Assembly: GCA_020086605.1 (NCBI GenBank)
Contig: JACBWW010000004.1
Coordinates: 8,464,436-8,528,435 of the forward strand
Source of the DNA: Lanius collurio
Taxonomy: Eukaryota > Chordata > Aves > Passeriformes > Laniidae
Reading direction: 5' to 3'
DNA length: 64,000 nucleotides
Shown here: positions 1-13,075 of the stretch, piece by piece
How positions within the stretch are numbered: position 1 is the first letter of the stretch
Layout of the letters: each line of letters starts with the position of its first letter
Notes under the pieces: model-generated
Database searches by the model: none
What the model saw: the letters and a program-made list of their open reading frames with translations, nothing else
What the model was told of the DNA's origin: nothing
Program-made: the position numbers and the translations under genes

Positions 1-1890
1 TGTTTTCACTGTTGCAGAAAATCTTTTTGCAATATATATATGAAATTAAGTTAATCATGTTTTTAAGGCTTTGCACATAAAGGTCCACAGCTCTAAAAAA
101 TACTACACCTCTGGATGAAGATACATGGGCAAGGCTCTGTGTGTGTAGCTGTTTTGCATAAACTCACAGCCATAATAGTCCAGCTCCGAGCTGGTGCTAC
201 CTGATGTGTAAATGCTGCAGATCCCTTCTGCTTACCTCCCTTCATGCTTTGAACAAGTCAGAATGCAAGCTTACATTTTTCTACTGTTTTAGTTTTATGC
301 TATTGCTTTATCCCCAAGTACCACCTAAAAATTTCTTTCACTGAAGACTATCAGCATCAATAGACTAGAAAGAACTGCCTCCTCCATGCTACTAATCTCT
401 TTTGAGACAGAAGAGGTTGATATTAATTTCTTGGGTTATTTTAATCATCTTTAATATTAAGAGAGGGAAAAAGAGAGAGGGGGAGAGAAGAGAAGCAGCC
501 CAGTCATCTGACTACCTCCCAAGTACCTTGGTTCATAAGGCTCTCCACTGGAAAGCCTGTGGATTTACACCACTGTAAAAGGGAACTGAGTTCCTCTAGT
601 CATGAAGATAGATATTTTTTAATGGCAGCCTTTCTGGGTTTTATGACCTTAGGCTTGTGTTAAGAAAGGTTTACCCCACAAAGGGTAAGGATGAGAAGGG
701 TAGCACTGCATTACCCACCTTTCTGTCAGCTACTAACCTTCACCTCTCACACATCCTCCTGAAGAGGGACACAGCCACAGTGCTGGTTCATCTGCTCTGA
801 GCTTTACTCTGCTCTTTCTCCACCCTACCAGGCTGTTTGGGGTTGCTCACTGGAGCCATCTTGAGTGTATTTGCCACCAGCTGCTTCCCACAACCTCGTT
901 GCTCCCCTACCCACCTCCAGAGTGTTGCACCACACTGCAGGAGCCTGCAGTGCCATTTGCCAACACCATCTGCCGGACCTCCTGAGCCAAGATTACCTCC
1001 TCCCAAACCCACACCATTTCTATCAGGGTTTCAAAGCCTGCAAACAAGGGGTCACAATCTGAAAAGATGCGCTCAAAAAATCTGAAACTGCTGTTTTTAT
1101 TCGCAGAATCTTTTCTTTCTCCCTCCAGCCCACAAACATCATCTTTATCTTGCATTAAGTGTTCTGAGAGAAAAAGAAAATTCCAGTACAACTTTTGACT
1201 GCTGTTTCAAGCACATGAGCAGCTGCATCAAAGCTGTGAGGAGATAGTCCTAATAATGTCTTCTCTATCTCCAGACTGTCCCACTCTAAAGAACTGAAAC
1301 TAAAGAGCCAGATGGTGTTCACGTATACTTATCCTTAAATTCTAGTTTCCATCTCCCCCTCGGGAAGTCTTTTAATAACAGAATTTAGAAGTTGCCATAT
1401 CTCATTCTTGTGAGGTACTACCACACCCTATACATCTTTAACTTCCAAAAATTTCTTGTTTACATATTTTTCCCTTTCATTTCTAAAGTATCCACATAGG
1501 ACTGACCCATCCCAGCAGGACTGAAGAATGTTAGTCCTCCTCTATTGCAATTCCCTTTTTGATGAAATGCCTCAGCTTACAGCCTCAATCTTCACCACTT
1601 CTTCGTTCCTCTGCTCCCCGCCCCCGTACACTTGGCAAGGACTGTGGTCCTTCTACAGCTGCACTGGGCACAAGGGCATATTGCTGACTCCATTTATGAG
1701 GAGAAAGCCTATAAAAACTAGACTCTACTAAGAAAAAAAGTCAGGTTATTACACTGAAACCACAGAGTATTTCTTTCATTTTCAGTTCAAACAGGGCTAA
1801 ATATGCAAAGAGTAATTTTTTCTTTGTAAACCATACTTTTCCAGGGATTTTGGTCTGTTTCTGGAGAAAAAGGAGAGGAGAGCAAAATTC
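1..1890. other. Intergenic sequence, no gene seen
   Basis: AT-rich unique sequence. The open frames around 0.8-1.2 kb overlap on both strands and have no supporting splice signals or recognisable domains. A short piece near 555-600 (GGATTTACACCACTGTAA) resembles dispersed old amniote repeats, but it is too short to assign. Confidence 0.5.
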
Positions 1891-1894
1891 CTAA

Positions 1895-2055
1895 GTTCTA
1901 ATTCTACTTTTGACTCTCAGCTGCAGTATGATTTTCTCATTTTCCTCAGTCGAGGCATTCCTCAGTTTACCAATCTGCAAAGTGGATACAACAGCGATAT
2001 ATCCACAGGAATTGAGAGAATAAAAGCAACTGTTTGCAAAAGACTTCAACACTGA
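1895..2055 (+). repeat. Ancient MIR/CORE-SINE-like relic
   Basis: The order of short blocks follows the 3' half of MIR-type tRNA-derived SINEs. A 'gttctaattct...tttgactc' start is followed by CCTCAGTTTACCAATCTGCA, then AAGTGGATA, then CACAGGAATTGAGAGAATAAA, and finally a 'tgtttgcaaaagactt' tail. Divergence is high, as expected for an insertion predating bird radiation. The match is by memory of the family consensus; an alignment could instead assign it to another old CORE-SINE. Confidence 0.5.
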
Positions 2056-2056
2056 C

Positions 2057-2079
2057 AAAAAAAAAAAAAAAAAAAAAAA
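2057..2079. repeat. Poly(A) run, 23 A
   Basis: An uninterrupted run of 23 A lies directly after the SINE-like relic at 1895-2055. It could be the surviving or expanded tail of that element, or an independent mononucleotide expansion. Confidence 0.9.
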
Positions 2080-5000
2080 GGCAGGTAACTTAGTCTTTCA
2101 AATTAAAAATGGGATAGATTATTCACATATCTATACATAAACTCAAGCCATGAATCTGCTTGTAAGTGAACCACTCCTACATGAACCCTGCACTCTGTTT
2201 ATAAGGCACATTGTTTCCTTTATAAAGCCTACAGAAGTCAGACTTTGATTTGAATATAATAAAATTGCAGAAACAGCAGAAGCTGGCCATGTAACTCCTT
2301 TTTTAATGAATACCTAAAGTAACAGTCCTCTAAGCCATTGTGTCATCTTTCAACTCCTGTCCCTCCCTCCCCCTTTCTGCACCAAACTCGAGGAAAAGAA
2401 AAACTGATTGGCAGGTACTGTAGCTGGCGTGAATAACCACGACTATATATCTTGTCAAAAATCAGCATGTACTTTAAAAAAGAAGAAAGTAAAATATGAA
2501 GATAAGAGGAATAATCTGAGGCTCTCCCATATTCTCATTCAAATTTTTCTATTTAGATTTCACTATATTTCCTTTTTTAACCTTCTCCTGCAGGTCTTTA
2601 TATATAGGACAAAAAAATCCACTTCTGTCATTTAAAGCATGATGAAAGTACCAAAGAAAAATCTATTTTCAGCTGTTTCTCGTTAGAGCACTTTTTTGCC
2701 ACTGTGATGAAAGTCGATGCAAAGAAAGAAAGACGAGTCACTGATGAAGATGAAGAAGCATTTCTGATCAGCCATCTGTTCAACCAATTAAAACCCTCGC
2801 AAATAAAGTTGTGTATACTTATACAGCTAACCCATAAAGATATACATATCTGTGTGTACACTGGCATGCAAATACATACATATAAATACCATGTAAAGTC
2901 TACTTTGCATACACTGAACTCTGCTTACATGCTGAGCATAGCTAATTAAATACACACATAGAGAAACACTGAAAATGTGAAATAGACTTTGGCCCTGCTG
3001 GGGAACAAAGCCTTCCCTATTAACATCCTTTTCTCTTAATGGTCCTTATGCAGTAAAAATAAAGTCCAAACACTATAATTTCACTCCCAGAAAAGTTACA
3101 AATACTGTAGGTATCTTTAGAAACAGCTGCAAAAGTGGATTCACTTCTGACAAGATTGGTGTTAATTACCAGTAAGGACTTCAGTATAATACTATTTAAA
3201 TCATTTTAAATTATCCCTCTCAAAAATTAATTTTTCATCAAAGATTACACAAAAAAATCATGATATCATCTCTGCAGCTGCGATTTAGTAATAATTTCAT
3301 CTATTATTACCAATGTCAGTTAGATAAAAGAAAAATGGCATCCTACTGTGCTGATTCCAGCATAGGCCATATATAGAAATTTTTAACTATCACTTATAAT
3401 CGCCTTGATGAGCTTAAACCTCCTCTCAATTAACACCCTAAATGACACTGAGACATCTTAATGGAGGATGTAAGTAAAGGAAAAAGACTTTAATCAAAGA
3501 ATAAAAAGAGAAGTGCCAAGCAAAAGGAGGAAGTCTGGTGCACCTCTCAGTGTCCAATCTCACTGGGGTCCTTTATCTTGTCTTGAACTTCTTGTCATCT
3601 TTATATTGCGACTGTAACTTCACAGCAGCCCTAAGAAGGTTAAAAAAAAAAAAAAAAAGGTGTGCATATTCTTATCTGCAGTTCCCATCCTCATCTTAGA
3701 CAGTGGGAGTTTACACCAAACAGGCTAATATAGATAAAATGAAACTGAAGAGACTGTGCAAAATAAAACAATTTCAGCTTACAATGAGGCTTACTCCATT
3801 TTGGTAATTACTTCAATAGTGGTTCAGGGCAAATCTTAAAGAATGGAATACAGTGATTCACATACTATTCAATAAACCTTGAATGAGCTTGTTCTGATTC
3901 TAACATCCCAACTGCAATAAAAGTTCTGCTTTCACTGCCATCAGGTAATTATGCTTCTAAAGATCTCATCTGCCAGACAACCACGTAAATATTTGCTTAA
4001 ATGGCACCTACAGCTGATATTATTAAGGGCATTTTTTTTGTCTCCTTTAGCATATCTCTAAGACTCATAATGCAAGCATTTAAATGCATACACATACTGG
4101 GTGGTTGTGATAGCACTCTTCTAATTTCAGGAAGGCTGAGAAATAGGTCTCTATCTAGTGTTTCCCAAACTTGTGAACTCAACTTTCTAGCCTTCAGAGT
4201 AACCACCCAGACGCAGTAAGCTGTGATAATCTTCAGCTACTCTCTGCAGACTTCTTGCTACACACTTGTGCAAAACTCCTGGGGGTTGACTACAGCCTGG
4301 GAACTGCTGTTTTGGGATGCACACAGCTGAAGGCACGGGCAGAGGGTGGTTTTGCCCTGGTTTATGAATCAGAGACAATCTGCCAGCTCTGAATGGGGAA
4401 AAGGGCTTTGGGAAGTGTGATCACAAATTATGTCTAAAGAACTTTGGGAGGTGCTCTAAGTGCCTGGGAACCATAAATCTCAGCTAGTGGGGCCATTAGG
4501 TTTGGATGTATCTAAACAACAGATATACATTCATATATATATATATACACACATACATACATATTTTTTACATATATATATATACATACACATATATATT
4601 TTTGTCTGTATATATATAGTTTCACTGCCTAATATTTTTTTAAGTTAATTCACTCATAATGAGACCCAAATTAATGTTTCTGGGTACATTAATAGCATAT
4701 ATAAAAAAAAAAGCCAATTAAGATCAGCCATGCTATTTCATTGCTTTCAAGTGTTTTTTGCCCATTACAGCTTCACAAACTGTTAGCTACAAATTACACC
4801 AGTTAAGGATTCAGGTTATTTTGATTAACAAATAATTTGCAAATGGATTTTGATTTTATTTTTCATAGATATTTGTTGAATAGTTCATCCAGCCATTTCA
4901 GCTTGTGGGTTGTTTGCTTCAGCTTTTCACTAGTCACTCCTATTCTCTAAGCAGATGGTATTTATGACTGTTAAAAGAGTCCCTCAGGTAAAGGTAAGAA

Positions 5001-5175
5001 ATATCCCAACCTCTGCTCCATAACAGGCACAATATACACTAAATTTAGTCACTGCTGGTACAGAGAAATTGATAAAACTCTCCTGTGCTGGATGATTTTA
5101 GATGCATGAATATTACACAGCAACTAATAATGAGCAATGGACTGTATTGTTAGGGAGAAATTTGCTGATGTGCAG
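2080..5175. other. Intergenic sequence with simple repeats
   Basis: No gene is supported. The stretch is AT-rich with short A runs (about 3641-3658). The open frames here are short, overlap on both strands and lack coding character. A TA/ACATAC microsatellite lies at 4525-4620 and is listed separately. Confidence 0.5.
4525..4620. repeat. TA / ACATAC-rich compound microsatellite
   Basis: Alternating TATATATA, ACACACATACATACATA and ATATATATATACATACACA tracts are separated by short T runs. The open frame crossing it (I/Y/H-rich) is an artefact of the repeat. Confidence 0.85.
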
Positions 5176-5178
5176 TGA

Positions 5179-5600
5179 ATCATAGAATCATAGAACACCC
5201 TGAGTTTGAAAACACCCACAAGGATCATCAATTCTAGCTCCTGGCCCTGCACAGCACCATCCCCAAGGGCCACCTTGTGTGCCTGAGTATTGTTCAAACA
5301 CTTCTTGAACTCTGTCAGGTTTGGTGCTGTGACCACTGCCCTGGGGATCTATTCCAGTGCCCAACCAACCCCTGGGTGAAAAACCTTTTCCTGATATCCA
5401 ACCTAAACCCCCCTGACACAACTTCAGGCCATTCCTTCAGGTCCTGTCACTGATTACCACAGAAGAGATCACTGCCTACTCCTCTTCTTCACCTTATGAC
5501 AAAGCTGTAGAATGCTGAGGTCTCCCCTCAGTCTCCTGTTTGTCCAGGCTGAACAGACCAAGTGACCTCAGCCTCTCCTCATATGGCTTTTAATCAGTAT
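5179..5600 (-). mobile_element. CR1 LINE, 3' fragment
   Basis: The left edge has the reverse complement of the CR1 terminal octamers (AATCATAGAATCATAGAA). It is followed by sequence characteristic of the end of CR1 ORF2 and its 3'UTR in antisense: GGATCATCAATTCTAGCTCC, CACCATCCCCAAGGGCCACC, AAAAACCTTTTCCTGATATC, CAACCTAAACCCCCCTGACA and CAGGCTGAACAGACCAAGTG. The element therefore reads on the minus strand with its 3' end at the left. About 420 bp remain, so it is 5'-truncated, which is the normal state of avian CR1 copies. The frames at 5124-5421 lie within it and are not host genes. This is the strongest single indicator that the window is avian. Confidence 0.95.
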
Positions 5601-8098
5601 CTGTGCAACTTTCTGTATTCACAAATACTACTCTGCCATTGGGCAGCTCTCTGAATATTTCCTATTAAAGACCTTTTTGTGACTCACAAAAGAAATAACC
5701 TTCCAGTATTTACTCTCTAAACTGTTTTTGTTCAGGTTTCTTTCATTCCCTTTTGGACTTCTTGCCAAACACATTTTATTCATAAATTAAAATTTAGGGG
5801 GGGTTGATTTTGCATATATAACATACAAGGTAGCAGCAAAGTAAAGCATGCAATTAAAAAAAATCCCAGTGTATTCACTGATCTGAAGGTTGACGGTCTA
5901 TCAGTTTACAAAAAAAAAAAAAAAATGCTAATAGCTATTCAAAAACAAAATAACTTGCATCAGTTTCTGCAAGTAACCAGTCTGTTGCTAAATGCTAAGC
6001 ACCCCATCTCAAAGACAACTCCCTATCTGATCAAGGAAATGCTGCTTATTTTCTTATCCAGCAGAACTCCAAGTATACTGCTTTTAACTTGGTCTTCATT
6101 TCACTGTTTCACCCGTATGATAAGCATTTCTGTTGATTACAAGCCTGAAAAAAAAAAAGCCTTTTCTGATCAAAATGGCTGTGGCAACAAGGAGCCTAAG
6201 GCAGACTTGGTAATGCTGATATCAAAAGGAAGGCCTTTTCCTGGAATTGGGTTTGAGCTGCCTCAGCAAGTGACTCTCATAAACTGCATCTCTTCAGAGG
6301 AATGGGAGAGTGCCAGTCAAGCCACACTGAGAAATACTTTCAAGTGCAGACAAGCCTTAGAGCTCTGATATTCAGAATCAGCTAAATAAATGTTCATTCC
6401 GTGTGGATGGACATTCTTGAACTGGTTAATCATTTTGTGACCTTGCCAGCATTAAGGAGCTTGTCAAGACAGCTAAATCAGTCTAATACTGAGGGAAAAA
6501 AAAAGGAATTTTCCCAATATTTTCTTCTGCTCTCAGCTATACACTGCTGCTTCTTGCTCTGCAGAGATACTTGAGTGTTCACCTGATCTCTAAGCTAACC
6601 AATTTATTTCACTAAACTGGCAGAAAATGCTGCATTGGTATTTGCTGCATTCATTTGCTGTCTGTATAGAAAGCTGAAGCAGCTTGCTGGGGCATCAAAC
6701 AAGTTCCAGAGCCAGCATGAGAAGAAGGGAGGAAGGAAGGTTTTTCTTCTCTGTATCAGTAGGATTTCAGGATTGTCCTCTGGGGAAATCAAGCCTTTAA
6801 ACACTTTTATGTCACTGTACTTGGAGTTATCACTTTGGCCATGCCAGAGCTATTGTTCTGACCAAAATACAGGGATGTCTGGTAAGAATAAATGACAAGA
6901 CTTGCACAAAAACAGCTGGGTTTTTTTCAGGGTGGAATAAATTACACAGAGACATACACCAGCCTGGCAGTTGATTAAGATTGTGAAGAAGACAAAGAGC
7001 AAGCAAACCACACTTCCCTCTCCTAACCAGCACTGCTATGGCTGCAACTCCCCTGACGTATATGCCATTTTATCTACAAAAGAGTACTTCTGCTCTATAC
7101 TTATCTTGTTCAGAAAGTTGTATCAGTTTATCAGCTTTTTGTACCAGGGTAAACTTAGCTTCCAATGGAAGTGTCTGACAGTCCAGCTATATCACAAGCC
7201 CTTTCTAGCTAGGATATGGTCATAACAGAAACCTTTCGGCTTTTGATTATGAAGAAAGCCTATATTTCAGTGGATGTCCTGCCATGAAGCTGCACAGCTG
7301 CTATTTTTGCTTCTTCAGTCACCACCTTTCCAAACAAAAAAGAAGTTCTCTGTGTGCTGTGAATAACAATAAAAAAATCTATTCAAAATTACTCTGCTGC
7401 ATTTGTGTCCTTTTATTTCTTTGCCAATAAATAGGAGTTCACTCTAAAATTCCCAACATTCTGCAGTTGCTTGAGAGCCAGGACAGCTCTCAAGCCAGGT
7501 CTAAATTATAAAGTCTTGTTGACAAAGCTGTTTCAGTCACAAGCATGAAAAAAATCACATTCTTAATTGATATAGATATGTGAACAACACCCTCTGTATA
7601 GATGCAAGAATCCCTTTGCTGGCATGGCTTATGCCACTCAAAAAGGTAGTTGAAGAAAAAAGACTCCTTTTGCCAATGTATATTTTTCCTCTGGTAAAAC
7701 TCAGCCAAAAAAGCCTGTGTATCATGGACCAGTGATTCCCAAATTTTCTGTAACAATTCCTCCTTGAGAAAATCAGCCATGTGTAACACCACCCTGCAAC
7801 TAGGTCCCTTCCCCCAAACTGAGCTTTAGTTCTGCTTTGTGTTCCTCTTCCTGTCTCTCTGGCACTTTTTCTCTTCCCCCTCCCACCTCATATGTCTCCT
7901 CCTCTTTATGGGACCATTTCTGATTAGAGTCACTCAGATATGATCATCTCTTATGTCCCAGCACTTCTGGTTGAGTCTGATTGGGAAACCTTGGTGCAAA
8001 CTGCAACAGACCTTGTCAAAATGAAAACAAAATGAAAACAAGGAAAGACTTTCCATTTTAGCCTTCAGTTCCATCATTCTCACCACCGACGCTCACCA
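5601..8098. other. Intergenic sequence, no gene seen
   Basis: AT-rich sequence. A frame of 147 codons at 5925-6368 has no supporting signals. It opens in an A run and its composition resembles translated non-coding DNA. No RNA gene was recognised. Confidence 0.5.
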
Positions 8099-8340
8099 AA
8101 TCTCGGGATAGTTGAGTTTGATAAGGACCTATGGAGATCAACCAGTCCAACCCCATGGTCCAAGCAGAGTCAACTGGAGCAGGTTGGTTAGGACCTTGTC
8201 CAGTCAGGTCTGGATAATTTTCAAAGATGGAGACAATGAGGAAATGGAACCCGTATCATTTAAACTATTCTCCAATGGAAGACACCTCAAAGTCTGCACA
8301 GACTCCATCAGGTTTTTCTTATTTAGTTCCAATACCCCAT
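8099..8340 (-). mobile_element. CR1 LINE, older diverged fragment
   Basis: The blocks AAGGACCTATGGAGATCAAC, CAGTCCAACCCCATGGTCCA, AGCAGAGTCAACTGGAGCAG, GTTGGTTAGGACCTTGTCCA and CTGGATAATTTTCAAAGATG follow the antisense CR1 ORF2 end in order. The fragment is on the same strand as the copy at 5.2 kb but shows many more substitutions and small gaps. The terminal octamer repeat is lost. The frame at 8112-8342 is translated repeat. Confidence 0.85.
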
Positions 8341-8344
8341 AAGT

Positions 8345-11300
8345 GGAGAGAGACATTTAAAGATAGAGCAGACATTTAAAAATGGGGAGATAAAGTTGAT
8401 TAATTTCTTGTTGTTTCTCTATCTTTCTACGTATTTTTGAGAAACTGGAAGACAGTGTCCTATGTTTATTTGACTGAAGTTGCTACCTGACCTCTAATAA
8501 TTCTGAATCTACTGATACTTCAGGGGATATGAATGTATCTAGCAGGAAGGACTGACTCTTGTTTTGCATTTGAGATATAGAGCCCTGTACTTCTACGGCA
8601 TAGACAGAGGTTATTCCTATTTTATATATTAAGTTAAAAATATACCTATGACTTAGAAATAACAATGAAATCAGTATGAAATACACAGAGTTGTGTCTAG
8701 GTTGTAGACATGCTCATCCCCTCCTCCCTCTCTTCAACTTATTCTCAATGAAATACCTTGCCACACACACCCTAAGCCACTTAAGGTTCATTTAACTGGA
8801 GATTTAATCTTGCAGAATGGAATCCTCCTACACTATATCGTATGCTTGGATGGATCTATGGCTAACTGGACAGGTGCAAGGATGAATTATAATACAGCAT
8901 TATGTTAGCAAATGCTGCCTCCACATACAACTTTCAGAAGCAAACTCTGGCCTATAAAGTTGCTTCATTTACTTTGGAGTTATACACAGTACTTCACTGA
9001 TGTCCACTGAGGTACAGTACTGGAAAAAAAGAAAAAAAAGCCAAATTAAAAGAAGATCAAGTCCTGAAAAGCTAATCATACAGGGAAAATATTGTGTTTT
9101 GTTTTCTGAATTTATGTCTTCAATCTTAGAAGAAGAAGGATAGGAAATAAAATTTAATAGTAATATTATCTTAATATTTCTATGAAGAATTGACTGAGCA
9201 ACTGTAACACACTTGATTTCTTCTTCAAAATTAATTCAACTATGTGAAACCAGTGTTCTGTCTCTCTCTTATTAATGCCACTATGTTGTAGTAAACAAGT
9301 GAGAGCATATCTTTAATAGATAAGACTTTTTTTTAAAAGAGCACAAAGGTAGATGATGAAATTTCTATTATTGAAAATGAGCTACATCAGAGTTGAAACA
9401 GAGCAAGCACTTAACACATAAAAAAAGGATGGCTCTAAGTGAAGAAAAAGATTGCATCCAATTGAAATTTCAGGGCATGTAAATAGTGAGAATGCAATCT
9501 CCCAGTTAGAAATTTATTAAGATACAACTCTTTAAGCTGGGAGATCTTTCGTTTTTGTAAGTGGACAAGACCAAGTTAGCATTTCATTCAAGAAGTGCTA
9601 CATTGACAACAGCACAGTCTTCCCAGCAAGGAGGGACAGCCAGACAGAGGAAGTATGCAGCTGAAATCCTGATACCACACAAGTTCAAGTTCTGTACTCT
9701 CAATCTATCTTTCCTCTAGAGCTCTTTTCTTCTTCTTGAGACATTAAATTTAGAAAAAAGTCTTGTTAGACAAGAAAAGAAAATATCTAGTACAGAAAAA
9801 AATCTATGTCTACAAAATTCCTGAAAAAAAGCATGAGTTTCCTATTCAGACTGCATTAGTAATTATTAAACGGTAACAGAATTTTTTTGTTTACAATATT
9901 TTTCTCTGTCAATTATTCATACTCTGATAGCTTATTTTTTCATTGAAATTCTCAGTAGCAGTTGAAAACTGCAAAAGTCAGATGAAGAAAATGGAAAAAT
10001 TGGTTCAAAATTACTCGGGACATACTCTGGAGTCTAAATCTCAAGTCTAGTTTGCCATTAGGGTCATAGCACAGCAATCCCAAAAAGTCCTTAATTCATA
10101 CCAAAAGCTTTGGCCTCTAATGCTATACATATACATAGCTCTGTCCACATCCATTTAAAAATGGCAAGACAATAAAACATGGATTTAGCTATAGTGTCTA
10201 CAGAACATTGTTGCTAACACATCACCAAACTACTCCCTGCAAGCATAAAGACACTGCAAAACCAGCCTCAGGGCAGCTGGTTCCCCAGGAGCACCACGGG
10301 ACTGCCACAGAGGTCACAGTCCAGGGCATGTTCATGCATCCTTTGTGCCCTCTTAATACCTTTTGTGAAAGATGGGCACTCATTTAGCAAAATGTCATGC
10401 CAGCAGCTGATCAACGTAAACTGTGCCACCTTCCAATCATTTCAATGCTCAGTTGTGATGGAATAAGACATTTGGTGGACTACAATGTATAAGAACGGCC
10501 CCACAGTTAAGCTTTAATTAGCAAAGGCAGCACAGAGCCTCTCTGGAACAATATGCTTGTATTTCTTAGAAATGCAGACATGCTTTTATAGAAATATGAA
10601 CTAAGAATAACTACTTATATGCAAGGTAAAGGTGGGAGGAATTAGGGCATGAAATCCTCAACAGACAGCTTATGAGCTTTCTCATCTGGGTGGTGTCTGA
10701 AATATAACTACTCCCTGAAGAACAGCAACAACTAACAGTCTAGAAACAGTAGTAAAAGTGCCAGGAAGGGCTGTACCCTATATGACACAAGTGGAGTGTG
10801 TGCAACAGGAAGGAAGAAAAGGATTAAAATTGTTCATGTTTTCCTATTTCCTGCCTCTGCCACTGATGATGCGCTGTGAGATCTTTAGTGATGCATTTCA
10901 CTCCCTACCCAAACTGAAAATATGTGTTCCATAAAAGTGGTGTTTTAACTGTCTGCAAAAACATTTTGATCTTCAGATTAAAAAGCCATAAAAGAAACTG
11001 AATCTCAAGGCTGAATGCAGAAGAAAGCCTGGGATGAAAAAATCCAAAATGTAAAGATTGTCTTGCCTAATTATGCGTTAATCTCCAGCATTCAACTGGA
11101 TGTGGTGACACTGCCCTGCTTCAGACAAGGAGCAGTGCATAAAAAATGTTGACTAACAATGTTATGGCATTGAGTAGTAACAATCTTACAGCAAAATATT
11201 GTATTAAATTTCTGTATTGGAATTTGAAGTCTATGGATACACAGAATAGAACAATTTCAAATGAACAGCAGAGTTTGTCCTAAGTATAGTCACTTCAGTT

Positions 11301-12400
11301 AAAAAATGAATGGGTTTGAAGGCATGTAGTGGAGAATAGTTAAAAATTACTGGAGTACTCTTCAGATTATTGAAGCAATCTAGGAAATCTAAATTGGTCT
11401 GCAGTGCCCGTGCCCAGAGCACCCTATTCACTTCCAAAATGAAGTGCTCTTACTAAAAAAAAAAAAAAAAAAAAAAAAATTAAAAAAAAAAAGTGAAGCA
11501 TTGCATTTGGACAGGATGAAGCAATTCCATTTATTTTTTGTCTTTTTTTAGCAAACATTTCTTTTTGGAAGCAAATCGAAAAGCATTTTATCACTGTAGG
11601 CAAACTCACAAATTATTTCAAAATTAAGCCCTATTTAAAACAAAAGGAGAGTAATTAAAATAACACTAACAGCCTCCTGCCTTGAAACATAGTAAAAGTG
11701 AAAGGGAAATAGAGAAAAAAGTAGGTGAGAGAAGAAAAAATCCATACCTTCAAGGGAGCAAAAAGAATCGTAGGGACATCTCTGACCTGGTCTGTGTGCT
11801 TTGCAGAGATCCACAAATCAATATACTGCTGGAGCAATAGGGTGGTTTTGGGAATAGACCATGGTGACCCTATCTCCTCACCTCTGGCTGCATGAACTTC
11901 CTTCACATTACAGAAAATGCCTCTCCTCCTTCCTGGTTGTATCTTAGTGACTGCTCCCTTAACAGCTGCACTTGTTCAGGACTCCTTAACAACTCTTTCT
12001 GTATGGATTTTTCTTTCTTTGGTGAGAGACATCTTGCATGGGCTGATTTTAAAGATGTTGTTGTGATTTAGTCAGGGTTAAAGCTCCAGATCGTCAGTGT
12101 GTAGGACTAGGGGGAATTTCAGCTTTCATTTAACATGAGAGAGTGTTTTCTAGCCCCTATAGCTGGTGATAAAAACTTGGAAATGTGTCCCCAGAAAACT
12201 ATAGACTCCAAATCTCAGCAGGCAAATAGAAAGATCTCCCCTTTCTCACCACTCCACATGCAAGCCAAATTATTTTTAAAGTTCAGTATTTAGAAACCAT
12301 CTTTGCAACTGCGGAACATTTGGGTCTGGCAGTCTCCTTGTGCTCTGCCTCCCTCCTGGTATGGAACCTTTCCTCACCAGCTAAGATTAAACCAAGAACC
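8345..12400. other. Intergenic sequence upstream of the candidate gene
   Basis: No gene is supported. Sequence is AT-rich with several A runs, the longest at about 11456-11480. Part of 8930-9020 loosely resembles old amniote repeats. A possible minus-strand exon at 11748-11887 was considered and rejected. Confidence 0.45.
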
Positions 12401-12419
12401 AGGACAGGGGCTCTTGGTA

Positions 12420-12740
12420 GACCGAAGGCAGATTGGAGAGAGCGAGATGAGCCTGGAGCAGGGAGTTCAGGCTCCCTGAGCATCGAGGCAGAGGCGTTGC
12501 CCCTCCTGGAGCGAGTGCTGAGGGTGAAGTCGCAGGCTGGCAGCCTGCCGCCGCCCTGGGAGAAATCCAGGGAGGCTTTATGTGGGACCGAGGAATGCAG
12601 CGGGCCCCGCTCTGAGGAGAGGAGAGTCAGCTTTGCTGCCAACAGAATTAGGGCTTTCTTCCAGCATTCAGAAACGTATATACTTTTATATATTTGCCAC
12701 ATGGCTTCGCTGCGCAGCAGCACATGTGTTGTGGCTGCAC
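12420..12740 (+). promoter_or_regulatory. Candidate promoter/5'UTR of membrane-protein gene
   Basis: Within AT-rich surroundings this block is GC-richer and carries a cluster of CpGs (for example GCCGCCGCCCTGG near 12548 and CAGCGGGCCCCGC near 12599). A TATA-like tract, GTATATACTTTTATATATTT, lies at about 12676-12695. It would place initiation near 12715-12725, roughly 150 bp upstream of the first exon with an ATG. Long frames on both strands (12283-12748) are by-products of the GC content. Promoter activity is inferred from composition and position only. Confidence 0.35.
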
Positions 12741-12889
12741 AGCACTAAGTGAAAAGAGCACCCAAATCAAGGAGTGTAGTGGGTGGGGAGGCAGCACTGG
12801 GTGGGTCCTGGGCAGATAGATGGTGGTACCTGAGGTTGGGGAAGAAAGCTAAAAACACTCAACTTCTTCCAGCCAAAGAAAAGGTTTGC

Positions 12890-13075
12890 ATGCACCTGAT
12901 TGACTTCATGCAAGAGCAGGAGACCCATTACAGCACTGATCGAAGATGCAAGGGAAGATCTAGACTTTATTTTCTTTCCCTGATTTTGTTATTGTCAACG
13001 TGTGCCCTGGTGGTACTGTCTGTAGTACAAAAGTCTTCATGGAGATCAGGTCGCATTGAACCAGGCAACAAAACC
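12890..13075 (+). CDS. First coding exon, unrecognised type II membrane protein
   Basis: The exon can be read as 12873-13075. It has an acceptor after CAACTTCTTCCAG and a donor ACC|GTAAGA. The ATG at 12890 is the first in a frame that is open upstream without another ATG; its context is weak (T at -3, C at +4). It encodes 62 residues, ending in phase 0. Residues 1-25 are polar and end in a basic cluster (RRCKGRSR, 18-25). Residues 26-46 are a continuous Leu/Val/Ile-rich membrane segment. Residues 47-62 are basic/polar and end in a potential N-glycosylation site, N60-K-T. There is no signal-peptide cleavage pattern, so a type II orientation (N-terminus inside) is the natural reading. The frame stays open past the donor until 13132, so an unspliced short protein is an alternative. 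I do not recognise the family. Confidence 0.45.

Noticed and set aside
865..1062. GCCATCTTGAG near 855 and GGCCATTTTCAAC near 33925 considered as copies of one element or YY1 sites
   Set aside because: Similarity is limited to about ten bases and the flanks do not match. They also lack the full YY1 consensus.
5925..6368. 147-codon frame
   Set aside because: It starts at an A run, has no recognisable domain, and has no codon character or splice evidence.
11748..11887. Possible minus-strand exon with donor AAG|GTATGG
   Set aside because: The frame is protein-like, but the acceptor (GAAGTTCATGCAG) lacks a pyrimidine tract and no partner exon was found.
12283..12723. 146-codon minus-strand frame over the CpG-rich block
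   Set aside because: It mirrors an equally long plus-strand frame. Both result from GC-rich sequence with few stops, and the block is better read as a promoter or 5'UTR.
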